From the NCBI GenBank assembly GCA_022788065.1, contig JALEWG010000105.1, positions 1 to 35,079 on the forward strand: a stretch of DNA of 35,079 nucleotides. Reading direction: 5' to 3'. Position numbers and translations under genes: made by a program. The notes beneath the pieces were generated by a model. It was not told the DNA's origin and made no database searches. It saw only the letters and a list, made by a program, of their open reading frames with translations. Below, in pieces: positions 27,299 to 35,079 of the stretch (within the stretch, counting starts at the first letter, position 1; the number at the start of each line of letters is the position of its first letter). The DNA comes from Lachnospiraceae bacterium (GTDB lineage Bacteria; Bacillota; Clostridia; Lachnospirales; Lachnospiraceae).

Positions 27299-28009
27299 AT
27301 GCCATACTGTCCAAAATGTGATATGGAATTTGTCGAAGGGATCACGGTCTGCAGTGACTGCGGCGGCCCTCTCGTGGAATCAAAGGAAGTTGCTGACGCC
27401 ATGAAAAAGGCGGAGGCCGAAAAAAGAGAAGAGGAAATGCGCCAAAAATACGAAGAACTGATGAAAGAAGCCGGAACCGAGACAGGAAATGGGGAAGAGG
27501 AAGCTTCCCGGAAACAGAAATCCACTGCATCTTCCGGCACATATGTCAACAAGGAGCAGCGCTATGAGGACGTCAGCTCCTCCGCCACCGCATTTTTTAT
27601 CGTGGGCGGAGTTCTGGCCGCAGCCTCCGTTTTATGCTTCACGGGGATCGTCAATCTCCCTATGTACGGTGTGTCCAAATTGATTTTTCAGGGCGTGATG
27701 GTCGTCATGGCCGTCGGCTCTCTTGTGATCGCGTTCCGTTCCGGGAAATCTGCCGGCGAACTGAAATCGCAGATTGCCGATGAGCAGAAGGAAACGGAAG
27801 AGATCATTCAGTGGTTTACCGACTCCTGGTCCGGTGACGATCTGGACGCGCAGATCCTCTCCGAGGAGCAGGGTCTCGGAGAGGAGGAAATGAGCTTGAA
27901 GCGGTTCGAGCTGATTCAGGATCATCTGATCACAGGCCGCGATCTCCCGGATCAGGCCTACGTAGATGCTCTCTGCGATATGATCTACAGCCGTCTGTAT
28001 GAAAAATAG
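27299..28009 (+). CDS. Zinc-ribbon membrane protein of unknown function
   Basis: I cannot assign a function to this 236-residue protein. It begins with a zinc ribbon (CPKC at 4-7, CSDC at 18-21), then a charged coiled-coil segment (about 28-75), two membrane segments (about 98-119 and 125-146), and a soluble acidic C-terminal region of about 90 residues. Zinc-ribbon plus coiled coil plus membrane hairpin is a common layout of Firmicutes proteins of unknown role. The ATG has GAAAGGA nine bases before it; an earlier start at 27185 is not supported. It is transcribed alone between degV and sigE, has a promoter and a terminator, and lies where sigG usually follows sigE. Confidence 0.85.
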   Translation: MPYCPKCDMEFVEGITVCSDCGGPLVESKEVADAMKKAEAEKREEEMRQKYEELMKEAGTETGNGEEEASRKQKSTASSGTYVNKEQRYEDVSSSATAFFIVGGVLAAASVLCFTGIVNLPMYGVSKLIFQGVMVVMAVGSLVIAFRSGKSAGELKSQIADEQKETEEIIQWFTDSWSGDDLDAQILSEEQGLGEEEMSLKRFELIQDHLITGRDLPDQAYVDALCDMIYSRLYEK

Positions 28010-28040
28010 GACGTTGCTTTTTCGGATCATACGATGATGC

Positions 28041-28086
28041 CGCCGTTTTTCCGCTGGTCTCTGCCGGCGCAAAAGCGGCGTTTTTT
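28041..28086 (+). terminator. Terminator after the zinc-ribbon gene
   Basis: CGCCGTTTTT (28041-28050) pairs with AAAAGCGGCG (28071-28080) over ten positions with one G-T pair, followed by six T (28081-28086). It lies 31 bases past the stop and ten bases before the convergent sigE stop. Confidence 0.85.
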
Positions 28087-28095
28087 CAGCAGTCT

Positions 28096-28836
28096 CTATT
28101 CATATCGCACGATCTCCTTTTTCAGGCGTTTCATGATCTTTTTTTCCAGTCTGGAAATATAGGACTGGGAGATCCCCATAAGGTCCGCCACTTCCTTCTG
28201 CGTCATCTCCGCTCCGTCCGCACTCTTTAACCCGAAACGGAGTTCCACGATTTTCCGTTCCCGCGGACTTAAATGCTCGATGGCATTGTTGAGCAGATCT
28301 TTCTCGATCTCATCCTCAATTCCCTTGTAGATCACATCCTCATCGGTCCCCAGTATATCGGAGAGCAGAAGTTCATTTCCATCCCAGTCCACATTTAACG
28401 GCTCATCGATGGACACCTCCAGCTTGGTCTTGCTGGTCCGTCTCAGGTACATGAGGATTTCATTTTCAATGCACCGGGAAGCATACGTGGCCAGCTTGAT
28501 ATTTTTGTCCGGATTAAAGGTGTTGATCGCTTTGATCAGGCCGATCGTTCCGATGGAGATCAGGTCCTCCACACCTACACTCGTATTGTCAAATTTTTTC
28601 GCTATGTATACTACCAGACGAAGGTTATGCTCTATCAGCCTGGATTTGGCGTCCTTCTCCCCCTCGGTTCCGAAGCAGGCCAGCATCCTCGTCTCCTCCT
28701 CAAAGGTCAGCGGCGGCGGCAGCACGTCTGCGCCTCCGATATAGTGGATCTCACCCTGATTCTGCATGAGAACCGTGCGGAGTGTGGCTGTTTTTTTTAA
28801 CTTCAGCCGGTTTGGCAGCGATATTTTTATAATCAT
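28096..28836 (-). CDS. sigE: Sporulation sigma factor SigE (pro-form)
   Basis: SigE is the first mother-cell sigma factor of sporulation, made as an inactive precursor and activated by SpoIIGA. The 246-residue protein has a basic N-terminal pro-segment of about 30 residues ending near the conserved [12 protein letters not shown]. Region 2 follows with [23 protein letters not shown] and [18 protein letters not shown]. Region 4 has the helix-turn-helix [31 protein letters not shown] precedes the ATG. It lies 27 bases after spoIIGA and shares its promoter. SigG, which usually follows in Bacillus and many Clostridia, is absent here. Confidence 0.98.
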   Translation of the reverse strand: MIIKISLPNRLKLKKTATLRTVLMQNQGEIHYIGGADVLPPPLTFEEETRMLACFGTEGEKDAKSRLIEHNLRLVVYIAKKFDNTSVGVEDLISIGTIGLIKAINTFNPDKNIKLATYASRCIENEILMYLRRTSKTKLEVSIDEPLNVDWDGNELLLSDILGTDEDVIYKGIEDEIEKDLLNNAIEHLSPRERKIVELRFGLKSADGAEMTQKEVADLMGISQSYISRLEKKIMKRLKKEIVRYE

Positions 28837-28863
28837 GGCTCTTCCTCCTTCTTTCTTTCCGGA

Positions 28864-29661
28864 TTATTCGTTTTTCTCCGAGACAAAGCATTCAGGAATC
28901 AGCATCGTAAATTCATTGCCGACTGACAGGCGCTGATTCGCGACAGCCACGACGGGCTTTTCAATCATGATCCTGGTTCCTTCCACTACAATCTCCATCT
29001 TTTCAAACGGTACGGCAAACAGCAGTCCCTCCTCGGTTCCCACTGCTCTGTACGGGATAAAAAAGCCCCCGGCGACCCGGTCGCAGAAACCTTCACAGTC
29101 TCCGCGGGCGATGACTGACACCGGTTTTCCTGTTCCCGGGACGGTCAGCCTGTTTCCGGAATCCGCAAGTGCCAGAAATTCTTTCTTTTTCCCGCGGTAA
29201 AACAGCCATACCCGATACAGATGCTCCCCGCACTGCCTGCGCCTGATCCTGAGCCGCAGAAAGCGTTCTCCTCCGATGCTCACCAGTGCCGTAAAGAACA
29301 GACATTCCCAGTCCGACAGGTAAAAATGCTGCACGGAGAATGCCAGGCACCCCTCAAGAAGCGCGGAGGATATGAGAAGCGCAGCTGCCGCACGTACGGT
29401 CGCCTGAAAACCGGGAGTCCGAAACGCCAGAAATACCATCAGGCTGCCCACAGCTGTCACCGTGAGTATCAGCTCCTCCAAAACAGAAAACACAGGAAAT
29501 ACGAGAAGTGCGCAGTTTAAGAGACTTCCGGCCGCTGCGGAAATACCGAGACGCCGCCAGATGACCTTTTCTCCAAGAACTCCGGCAGACAGAAACAGAG
29601 CCAGAAGGTTGAAAGCGAAATCTGCTATGAAAAGCAGATCCAGATACAGTGTATATTCCAA
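28864..29661 (-). CDS. spoIIGA: SpoIIGA, pro-SigE processing protease
   Basis: SpoIIGA is a septal membrane aspartic protease that removes the SigE pro-segment after a signal from the forespore (SpoIIR). The 265-residue product has about five membrane segments in the first 130 residues, then a soluble domain with the protease motif ADSGN (Asp167), followed by VSVIARGDCEGF and IPYRAVGTEEGLLFA, all family-like. The frame runs up to 29739, but that upstream start coincides with the promoter -35. The TTG at 29661, seven bases after GGAGG and about 38 bases after the predicted transcript start, gives the family N-terminus (LEYTLYLDLLFIADF). It is directly upstream of its substrate sigE. Confidence 0.94.
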   Translation of the reverse strand: MEYTLYLDLLFIADFAFNLLALFLSAGVLGEKVIWRRLGISAAAGSLLNCALLVFPVFSVLEELILTVTAVGSLMVFLAFRTPGFQATVRAAAALLISSALLEGCLAFSVQHFYLSDWECLFFTALVSIGGERFLRLRIRRRQCGEHLYRVWLFYRGKKKEFLALADSGNRLTVPGTGKPVSVIARGDCEGFCDRVAGGFFIPYRAVGTEEGLLFAVPFEKMEIVVEGTRIMIEKPVVAVANQRLSVGNEFTMLIPECFVSEKNE

Positions 29662-29706
29662 CGGCGCCCCTCCGTCCTGTATCCCAAAACCGGAATAACA
29701 GAACTT

Positions 29707-29740
29707 ATTATAGGCAAAAGCACCTGCGGATTTTGTCAAA
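29707..29740 (-). promoter_or_regulatory. Spo0A-type spoIIGA-sigE promoter with long spacer
   Basis: On the minus strand a perfect TTGACA (29734-29739) and a perfect TATAAT (29707-29712) are 21 bases apart instead of 17. The Bacillus spoIIG promoter has the same oddity (22 bases) and is fired by Spo0A with sigma-A. TGTCAAA (29734-29740, plus strand) matches the 0A box TGTCGAA at six of seven and overlaps the -35, as in Bacillus. A weaker TTCGATC lies upstream at 29816. Confidence 0.8.
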
Positions 29741-29864
29741 AGAACAGAAACAATTCCAATTTTTTATCGTCTTTTTTCGGTAGGAAATCGTGAAATGTGA
29801 CTGAAATATAGAAAATTCGATCTGATAAAGAAAAATACCGGGATCCCCCGTGTATTAGTCAGAA

Positions 29865-29891
29865 AGGCGCCGTCAAAGAATGGCGGCGCCT
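29865..29891 (-). terminator. Probable terminator after ftsZ
   Basis: AGGCGCCG (29865-29872) pairs perfectly with CGGCGCCT (29884-29891) around an 11-base loop, beginning 16 bases past the ftsZ stop. On the minus strand only three T follow, so termination may be partial. Confidence 0.6.
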
Positions 29892-29906
29892 GAAAATTCG
29901 TGAAAA

Positions 29907-31100
29907 CTATCTGCGGTTTTTCAGGAAATCCGGAATATTGATCTGGGTCTCCCCTCTGTGTGCCGGACGATACGTGGATGTACCGGACGGAATATTTAAC
30001 TGCGGAGCTGTTGCTGCCGCCTCGCCGGCTGCCGGAGCAGTCTTCGGCGCGGTTGTCATCGTGGAAGCCGGCTTCGGGATCGAAGTCGGGACCTTCTGCT
30101 TGTAGTTGGTAAAATCCTTCATGGCGCGCTCCACCGGAGTGTTGGCTCCGTGTGCGTCAAGGCCTGTAGCGATCACGGTGATGGTCGCCTCATCCTCCAT
30201 ACTTTCGTCGTACATGGCTCCGAAGATAATATTGGCGTCGTCGCCTGCCAGCTCCTGAACATAGCTTGCAGCCTCGTTTGCCTCAATCAGGCTGATATCG
30301 CCGGAAATATTGATGATCACGTCAGATGCGCCCTCGATCGTTGTCTCAAGAAGCGGGCTGGATACAGCCTGTTTCACTGCTTCCAGAGCCTTGTCATCGC
30401 CTTTCGCGCGGCCGATGCCGATATGGGCGATACCCTTGTCCATCATAACGGTCTGTACATCCGCAAAATCCAGATTGATTAAGCCGGGAACATTGATCAG
30501 GTCGGTGATTCCCTGTACGGACTGGAGAAGAACCTCGTCTGCTTTCTTTAACGCATCCGGCATTGTCGTACGTCTGTCCACGATTTCCAGAAGTCTGTCA
30601 TTGGGGATCACGATCAGAGTATCCACGGAATTTCTCAGGTTCTCAATTCCTGCCAGAGCATTGTTCATACGCTGCTTTGCCTCGAAGCGGAACGGCTTTG
30701 TCACAACACCGACGGTAAGAATTCCCATATCCTTGGCGATTCTGGCAATTACCGGAGCTGCACCGGTACCGGTTCCGCCGCCCATACCGCAGGTAACAAA
30801 TACCATATCCGCGCCTTTCATTGCCTGCGCCAGCTCCTCCTGGCTCTCCTCCGCGGCCTTCTCACCGATCTCCGGCTTTGCGCCCGCGCCGAGTCCCTTT
30901 GTCAGCTTCTCGCCGATCTGCATTGCAGTCGGAGCCTTGCAGAACTGAAGCGCCTGCTTATCGGTGTTGATCCCGATAAACTCAACTCCCATAATATTCT
31001 CTTCCACCATGCGATTGACAGCGTTGTTTCCGGCGCCGCCCACGCCGATTACCAGAATTCTTGCGGCGTTTTCCGCCTCATTTATCTTAATCTCTAACAA
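29907..31100 (-). CDS. ftsZ: Cell division protein FtsZ, TTG start
   Basis: FtsZ is the tubulin-like GTPase that builds the division ring at midcell and at the asymmetric sporulation septum. The 397-residue protein has [14 protein letters not shown] near the N-terminus, the GTP signature [23 protein letters not shown]-type T7-loop sequence ([13 protein letters not shown]), a variable linker, and the C-terminal peptide [11 protein letters not shown] that binds membrane partners. The start is TTG, eight bases after GGAGG. A good promoter lies 100-130 bases upstream, in the 167-base gap after ftsQ. ftsA, often just upstream in other Firmicutes, is absent. A hairpin follows the gene. Confidence 0.98.
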   Translation of the reverse strand: MLEIKINEAENAARILVIGVGGAGNNAVNRMVEENIMGVEFIGINTDKQALQFCKAPTAMQIGEKLTKGLGAGAKPEIGEKAAEESQEELAQAMKGADMVFVTCGMGGGTGTGAAPVIARIAKDMGILTVGVVTKPFRFEAKQRMNNALAGIENLRNSVDTLIVIPNDRLLEIVDRRTTMPDALKKADEVLLQSVQGITDLINVPGLINLDFADVQTVMMDKGIAHIGIGRAKGDDKALEAVKQAVSSPLLETTIEGASDVIINISGDISLIEANEAASYVQELAGDDANIIFGAMYDESMEDEATITVIATGLDAHGANTPVERAMKDFTNYKQKVPTSIPKPASTMTTAPKTAPAAGEAAATAPQLNIPSGTSTYRPAHRGETQINIPDFLKNRR

Positions 31101-31203
31101 GATCGTCTCCTCCTTTTATCCTCTCACTGGGTTTGCGGTTAATAATCAGGAATGCCACCGGCTGAAATGCCGCATGGAACATGTCCATTTTAATCTACCT
31201 TAT

Positions 31204-31232
31204 ATCATATTTGATTTCAGCAAAAATATCAA
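31204..31232 (-). promoter_or_regulatory. Sigma-A promoter of ftsZ
   Basis: On the minus strand TTGATA (31227-31232), 17 bases, TATGAT (31204-31209), one mismatch from consensus in each box. Just upstream TATTAC-AAAAA-TGTTAA (31241-31257) is a WalR-like direct repeat with one mismatch. In Bacillus subtilis WalR acts on ftsAZ, so the resemblance is worth noting. Confidence 0.8.
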
Positions 31233-31267
31233 CCATTATTTTAACATTTTTGTAATAGATGCAATCC

Positions 31268-32032
31268 CTATTCCTTACGGAATGTGTACATGGGACTGCT
31301 GTTATTCTCATCATACGTGTCGAGATAAAGGGTCCCCGAGAGTCCGGTTAGCTCCGGCAGAATATCCTTTAACTCCGTAATCTTGCCGTTCAGATTCTCA
31401 TCGCTTCCAAGCTCCACCCGGATGTCTCCGATGAAGAGCTCTGCTTCCAGAAAGCTGTTGTAATGGATCTTGTCCACTTTCACCTCACTGACCGAAAGCA
31501 CCTGCGTCAGGTTCAGGATCTTCTCAAAAATATCCTGATTGGCCACCGGCAGAGGATTATGAAGCACGATGTGGCCGAATTCCAGTCCGGTGATCCATGG
31601 AACACCGGGAAGCTGTTCCCCTGAACTCTCCACAATGATGCCGTCCTTGTCAAAATACATATAGCTGCTCATGTAGGAAACATAACCGACTACACGCTTC
31701 TCGAACACGACGATCCGGATCTTTGTCGGACTCCTGAATTCAACCCTGTATTCCTCGATGAACGGGATCGTCTTATGCTCCCGGAACCGGTTCTCATAAT
31801 AGCAGTACGCCGGGTTCCGGGACCATTTCCCGTCGAGAATCAGATCAATGACCTGCTCTTCTGTATACTGGCGGTTTCCGGTCACCTCGATCTCGGAAAT
31901 GCGGACCGTAAAAAACAGAATGGCGAGCAGAAGCAGAATGCCGAAAAGCACTCCGAGTATCACGGCAGCCTTCTTGCCCCGCCTTCTCCGCCTGTATCCA
32001 CTGTATCCTGCGTACCCTCTTCTTCTCCTCAT
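31268..32032 (-). CDS. ftsQ: Cell division protein FtsQ/DivIB
   Basis: FtsQ/DivIB is a bitopic division protein that bridges FtsL and DivIC/FtsB to the septal synthase. The product of about 254 residues begins with an Arg-rich cytoplasmic tail, has one membrane segment (VILGVLFGILLLLAILFF), then the POTRA domain (VRISEIEVTGNRQYTEEQVIDLI) and the beta domain (FRSPTKIRIVVFEKRVVGYV, WITGLEF, LGSDENLNGKITEL). The frame is open into murA, up to 32116. The ATG at 32032 is the most plausible start, although its SD (AGGTAAAGAG) is poor; a GGAGG lies further upstream just past the murA stop. It lies between murA and ftsZ. Confidence 0.92.
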   Translation of the reverse strand: MRRRRGYAGYSGYRRRRRGKKAAVILGVLFGILLLLAILFFTVRISEIEVTGNRQYTEEQVIDLILDGKWSRNPAYCYYENRFREHKTIPFIEEYRVEFRSPTKIRIVVFEKRVVGYVSYMSSYMYFDKDGIIVESSGEQLPGVPWITGLEFGHIVLHNPLPVANQDIFEKILNLTQVLSVSEVKVDKIHYNSFLEAELFIGDIRVELGSDENLNGKITELKDILPELTGLSGTLYLDTYDENNSSPMYTFRKE

Positions 32033-32075
32033 TCTCTTTACCTGCACTCTCCTGATTGTATCGATCCTCCGGATC

Positions 32076-33335
32076 TCAGATCCGGATCCACTCGGCTTCC
32101 GCTCCCAGAGACACAAGGTCTCTCACGATATCCTCATATCCCCTTGCAATATGTTCACAGTTTCCGATCATGCTTCGTCCGTCTGCAGCCATAGCAGCTA
32201 CGAGGAGGGCTGCTCCTCCGCGCAGATCCGGCGCATCGGCGATCGACGGTTTTAACGGATACCGCCCTTCCACAAACAGCGTTCTTCCCTCCGCACGGAT
32301 TCTGGCCCCGAACCTCTGCATGACCGCAGCTGCCGCGAATCTCGCTTCAAACACGGTCTCCGTGATCCGGCTCCTCCCCTCGGCCGCCGATGCCACAGCC
32401 AGAAATACCGACTGCAGATCCGTGGGAAATTCCGGGTAAGGCCCTGTACAGACCCTGAAGCCTGCCGGTCTCCTCTCCATTGTCAGGAGGATCTCCTGCG
32501 TTTCTTCCCGGGTTGTGATTGCGGCTCCCATCTGACGCATGACCCGCAAAGGCTCCTTAAGGACCCAGGGATCCACACCCCTCACAGTCACCTCACCGCC
32601 CGCCGCACACGCGGCAGCCAGATAGGTTCCGGCACAGATCCGGTCACCGGTCAGGAAAAACTCCGTAGGTGTCAGTTCCTTCACTCCCTCGATCACAAGC
32701 CGCTTCTCTCCCGTTCCATGGATCTTCGCTCCCATTTTCGTTAAGAACCGGCAGAGTTCCGCGATCTCAGGCTCTGCGGCACAGTTATCCAGCACTGTCG
32801 TTCCCTCCGCCAGCACCGCCGCCATCAGCGCGTTCTCTGTGGCGCCGACGCTCGGGTACGGAAACCGGATCTCACTTCCCTTAAGGCCTCCGGTGCCCGC
32901 AAGGATCATCCCTCCGGCCTCAAAGAACACGGCTCCCATCTGCTCAAGCGCATGAATGTGGAAATCGATGGGGCGTGCTCCGATTACACAGCCGCCGGGA
33001 AAATATGTGACCGCCTCACCCATTCTGGAAAGAAGCGGACCCAGAAGCAGACAGGACGACCGCATTTTTCCCACATACTTTTCCGGAATCCCGATTCCAT
33101 CGGGGTCTTTTGCGTCTATGGTCAGTGTTCCGTCCCCGAGACTGCACGGACAGCCGAGCGCCTCCAGGATCTTCATCATCGTTATAACGTCTTCTATGGC
33201 AGGCACGTGACGGATCACCGTTACTCCGGGAGCAAGAACCGCCGCAGCCATCAGAGGCAGCACTGCGTTCTTTGACCCCTGGATTTCGACGGTTCCGAAT
33301 AACGGCCTCATGCCCTGGATCTGTATTGCGGACAC
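32076..33335 (-). CDS. murA: UDP-N-acetylglucosamine 1-carboxyvinyltransferase MurA
   Basis: MurA performs the first committed step of peptidoglycan precursor synthesis, adding enolpyruvate to UDP-GlcNAc. The 419-residue protein has the KN pair at 22-23 (GSKNAVLPLMAA), the loop cysteine Cys116 in FPGGCVIGARPID, which is the residue attacked by fosfomycin, and YPEFPTDLQSVF toward the C-terminus. The start is GTG after GGGGGGATCCGC. Firmicutes often have two MurA copies; which one this is cannot be told here, but its place beside ftsW and ftsQ points to the division-linked copy. It lies 59 bases after ftsW. Confidence 0.97.
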   Translation of the reverse strand: MSAIQIQGMRPLFGTVEIQGSKNAVLPLMAAAVLAPGVTVIRHVPAIEDVITMMKILEALGCPCSLGDGTLTIDAKDPDGIGIPEKYVGKMRSSCLLLGPLLSRMGEAVTYFPGGCVIGARPIDFHIHALEQMGAVFFEAGGMILAGTGGLKGSEIRFPYPSVGATENALMAAVLAEGTTVLDNCAAEPEIAELCRFLTKMGAKIHGTGEKRLVIEGVKELTPTEFFLTGDRICAGTYLAAACAAGGEVTVRGVDPWVLKEPLRVMRQMGAAITTREETQEILLTMERRPAGFRVCTGPYPEFPTDLQSVFLAVASAAEGRSRITETVFEARFAAAAVMQRFGARIRAEGRTLFVEGRYPLKPSIADAPDLRGGAALLVAAMAADGRSMIGNCEHIARGYEDIVRDLVSLGAEAEWIRI

Positions 33336-33394
33336 GCGGATCCCCCCAAAATGCAGCTATACCACATTCTATGCGGACGCGTGCCTCACCGTTC

Positions 33395-34552
33395 CTACCG
33401 TTCCAGCAAAATACTGTTGGAAACGCTTAAAACCATCCCCATCTCGATCATCAGAAATAGCACCGATGTGCCGCCGTAACTGATAAACGGGAGCGTGATT
33501 CCCGTATTGGGGATCACATTGGTCACAACGGCGATATTTAAAATTACCTGAATCGCAATGTGGGCCATGACCCCGATCACCAGGAACGCCCCGAAAATAT
33601 CCGGCGCACTTCCCGCGATCCGCATGAACCGATAGATCATGAACAGAAAGATCAGGATCACCGACACCGCTCCGAAAAGTCCCAACTCCTCGCAGATAAT
33701 CGCAAAGATCATATCGTTCTGAGGCTCCGGAAGGAATGAAAGTTTCTGGATACTCTGCCCCAGTCCCTTGCCAAGAAGTCCTCCGGAACCGATGGCGTAA
33801 AGTCCCTGGAGGACCTGATATCCGCCATCCTTCGGATAGGCCTCAGGGTTTTTCCACACCAGGATCCGGTCCAGCTGATATCCGTGGAGGACGCCGGCCT
33901 TCTCAAGCGCAATGGCCACAGGCGGGGCAAAAAGGAACACTGCCGCCACCAACGCCACGAACAGGACAAAGGGCCATCTCCTCTTGCACGCGATAAACAT
34001 CATGACGATGGCAATTCCGAAAATGATGATTCCGGAGCTTAAGTTGTTCATCAGTACTAACAGTGCCAGAGGCGCAATGAGGACCGTGATCATGCCCCAG
34101 GTACGCCATTCGTTGATCTTCTTTCCCATTTTTGTGATGATCACAGCCATGATCAGAATCACTGTGATCTTTACGAGCTCCGCCGGCTGAAACCGGAGGG
34201 AGCGCGTTCCCAGCCAGCGCTTCTTGCCGTTAACCTCGATGCCGAGAGGCGTAAAATTAACAAGCAGCATACAGGCATAGGAGACCACAATAGCCGGGAT
34301 CGTGAATTTGGCAAAAATATGATAATTCATCTTCGAGATGATTAACATCACTGCAAAACCGCCCAGCGCGATGTACATCTGTCTCGTCATATAATAAGAG
34401 GCCTTCAGCCCGTGGATCTGGGCATTATATGAACTGGAGCTGTAGATCATGACCAGTCCGAACACGGTCAGGAATATGATCGTAAACAGCAGACTGTAGT
34501 CATAATATCTGCGCAGCTTTTTCTTCTTTCGCGGCATGGCTTCCTGCTGCAT
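33395..34552 (-). CDS. ftsW: SEDS glycosyltransferase FtsW/SpoVE
   Basis: FtsW polymerises lipid II at the septum with a partner class B PBP; SpoVE is its sporulation counterpart. The 385-residue polytopic protein has about ten membrane segments and SEDS signatures: FGLVMIYSSSSY near the N-terminus, RFQPAELVKI, GGYQVLQGLYAIGSGGLLGKG, LPEPQNDMIFAIICEELG and FISYGGTSVL. SD AGGGGGAGG precedes the ATG. It follows murD by 51 bases. murG, which often comes next, is not between it and murA. Sequence alone does not settle whether it serves vegetative division, spore cortex, or both. Confidence 0.95.
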   Translation of the reverse strand: MQQEAMPRKKKKLRRYYDYSLLFTIIFLTVFGLVMIYSSSSYNAQIHGLKASYYMTRQMYIALGGFAVMLIISKMNYHIFAKFTIPAIVVSYACMLLVNFTPLGIEVNGKKRWLGTRSLRFQPAELVKITVILIMAVIITKMGKKINEWRTWGMITVLIAPLALLVLMNNLSSGIIIFGIAIVMMFIACKRRWPFVLFVALVAAVFLFAPPVAIALEKAGVLHGYQLDRILVWKNPEAYPKDGGYQVLQGLYAIGSGGLLGKGLGQSIQKLSFLPEPQNDMIFAIICEELGLFGAVSVILIFLFMIYRFMRIAGSAPDIFGAFLVIGVMAHIAIQVILNIAVVTNVIPNTGITLPFISYGGTSVLFLMIEMGMVLSVSNSILLER

Positions 34553-34603
34553 GATCCTCCCCCTCCCATTCTGATCCTCTCACAGGCCATACAGGCCGGA
34601 CTT

Positions 34604-35079
34604 TTACAGATTGTTGACACATTCTTTGAAGATTCTTCCGCGCTCTTCAAAGTTTTTGAACATTCCCCAGCTTGCGCATGCCGGAGAAAGGAGCACATAG
34701 TCGCCGCTGTTGGCGTAGGACGCGCAGACCTGAACGGCCTCCTGCATATCCTCCGCGTACATGATATCCGTCATGCCGTGCTTCTTCGCGCACTCGGCAA
34801 TCTTGTCTCTCGTCTGCCCGATCAGCACCAGATAGCGGACCTTACCGTCAAAGCTCTCGATCCACTCGTCGTACTCCGAATGCTTATCATAGCCGCCGGC
34901 GATTAAAAGTGTCGGGCCCGGCATCGCCCTGATGGCCTGAATCGCCGCATCCGGGTTGGTTCCCTTGGAATCGTTGTAATAGGTAACGCCGAAGCGCTCT
35001 CTCACAAACTCAATTCTGTGCTCCACGGCCTTGAATTCCAGGCAGGCCTCGCGGATCACAGAGAGCGGAACGCCGAGGT
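34604..35079 (-). CDS. murD: MurD, C-terminal part (cut by window edge)
   Basis: MurD adds D-glutamate to UDP-MurNAc-L-alanine. Only the C-terminal Mur ligase domain is in the window, about 158 codons; the frame is open to the right edge, with LGVPLSVIREACLEF read before a misleading internal GTG at 35059. Signatures include VEHRIEFVRERFGVTYYNDSKGTNPDAA and LLIAGGYDK, and the C-terminal LLSPACASWGMFKNFEERG typical of MurD. The N-terminal ATP-binding part lies beyond the window. It is upstream of ftsW in the division and cell-wall cluster, the usual order. Confidence 0.96.
   Translation of the reverse strand, partial: LGVPLSVIREACLEFKAVEHRIEFVRERFGVTYYNDSKGTNPDAAIQAIRAMPGPTLLIAGGYDKHSEYDEWIESFDGKVRYLVLIGQTRDKIAECAKKHGMTDIMYAEDMQEAVQVCASYANSGDYVLLSPACASWGMFKNFEERGRIFKECVNNL

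Overview
The window looks like a chromosomal segment from a spore-forming, moderate-GC member of the Firmicutes, most likely the Lachnospiraceae (Clostridium cluster XIVa). This rests on gene content and order: hrcA-grpE-dnaK-dnaJ under a CIRCE operator, gpr-spoIIP, lepA-hemW, comEC-holA-rpsT, spoIIGA-sigE next to ftsZ, and a glgC/glgD pair. The family is inferred from gene context and protein style, not from a search. No tRNA, rRNA, CRISPR array, insertion sequence or phage gene was seen. No gene-free stretch exceeds 300 bases; the longest are about 280 bases (4957-5236), 264 bases (5987-6250) and 245 bases (29662-29906), and their promoters, operators and terminators are listed.

Layout from left to right. 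1-5046: heat-shock operon on the minus strand (hrcA, grpE, dnaK, dnaJ) with a sigma-A promoter, a perfect CIRCE operator and a terminator after dnaJ. 5127-8906: three plus-strand single-gene units, namely two tandem secreted 3D-domain proteins and a 572-residue membrane protein of unknown function. Each has a good sigma-A promoter and a terminator, and the second has a perfect WalR-type direct repeat. 8953-11294: glgC-glgD. 11392-14872: lepA, a Nudix hydrolase and hemW. 15037-16422: a plus-strand MATE transporter with its own promoter. 16438-18706: gpr-spoIIP. 18900-19163: rpsT on the plus strand with a TTG start. 19263-27152: a tight minus-strand run degV, orphan sensor kinase, GerMN lipoprotein, comEC, a CcdA-TlpA fusion, holA. 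27299-28009: a plus-strand zinc-ribbon membrane protein. 28096-29661: spoIIGA-sigE behind a Spo0A-type promoter. 29907-35079: division and cell-wall genes murD (cut by the window edge), ftsW, murA, ftsQ/divIB, ftsZ.

Together these genes cover protein quality control, glycogen precursor synthesis, translation (S20, EF4), radical-SAM heme chemistry, replication (HolA), competence (ComEC), envelope thiol redox, septation and peptidoglycan synthesis, and the mother-cell sporulation switch (SpoIIGA-SigE, SpoIIP, GPR). The ancestral Firmicutes order holA-rpsT-gpr-spoIIP-lepA-hemW-hrcA-grpE-dnaK-dnaJ is still readable but is interrupted by the MATE gene, glgCD and the 3D/membrane-protein island. The least explained parts are that island, the orphan kinase with GerMN lipoprotein, and the zinc-ribbon membrane protein beside sigE.
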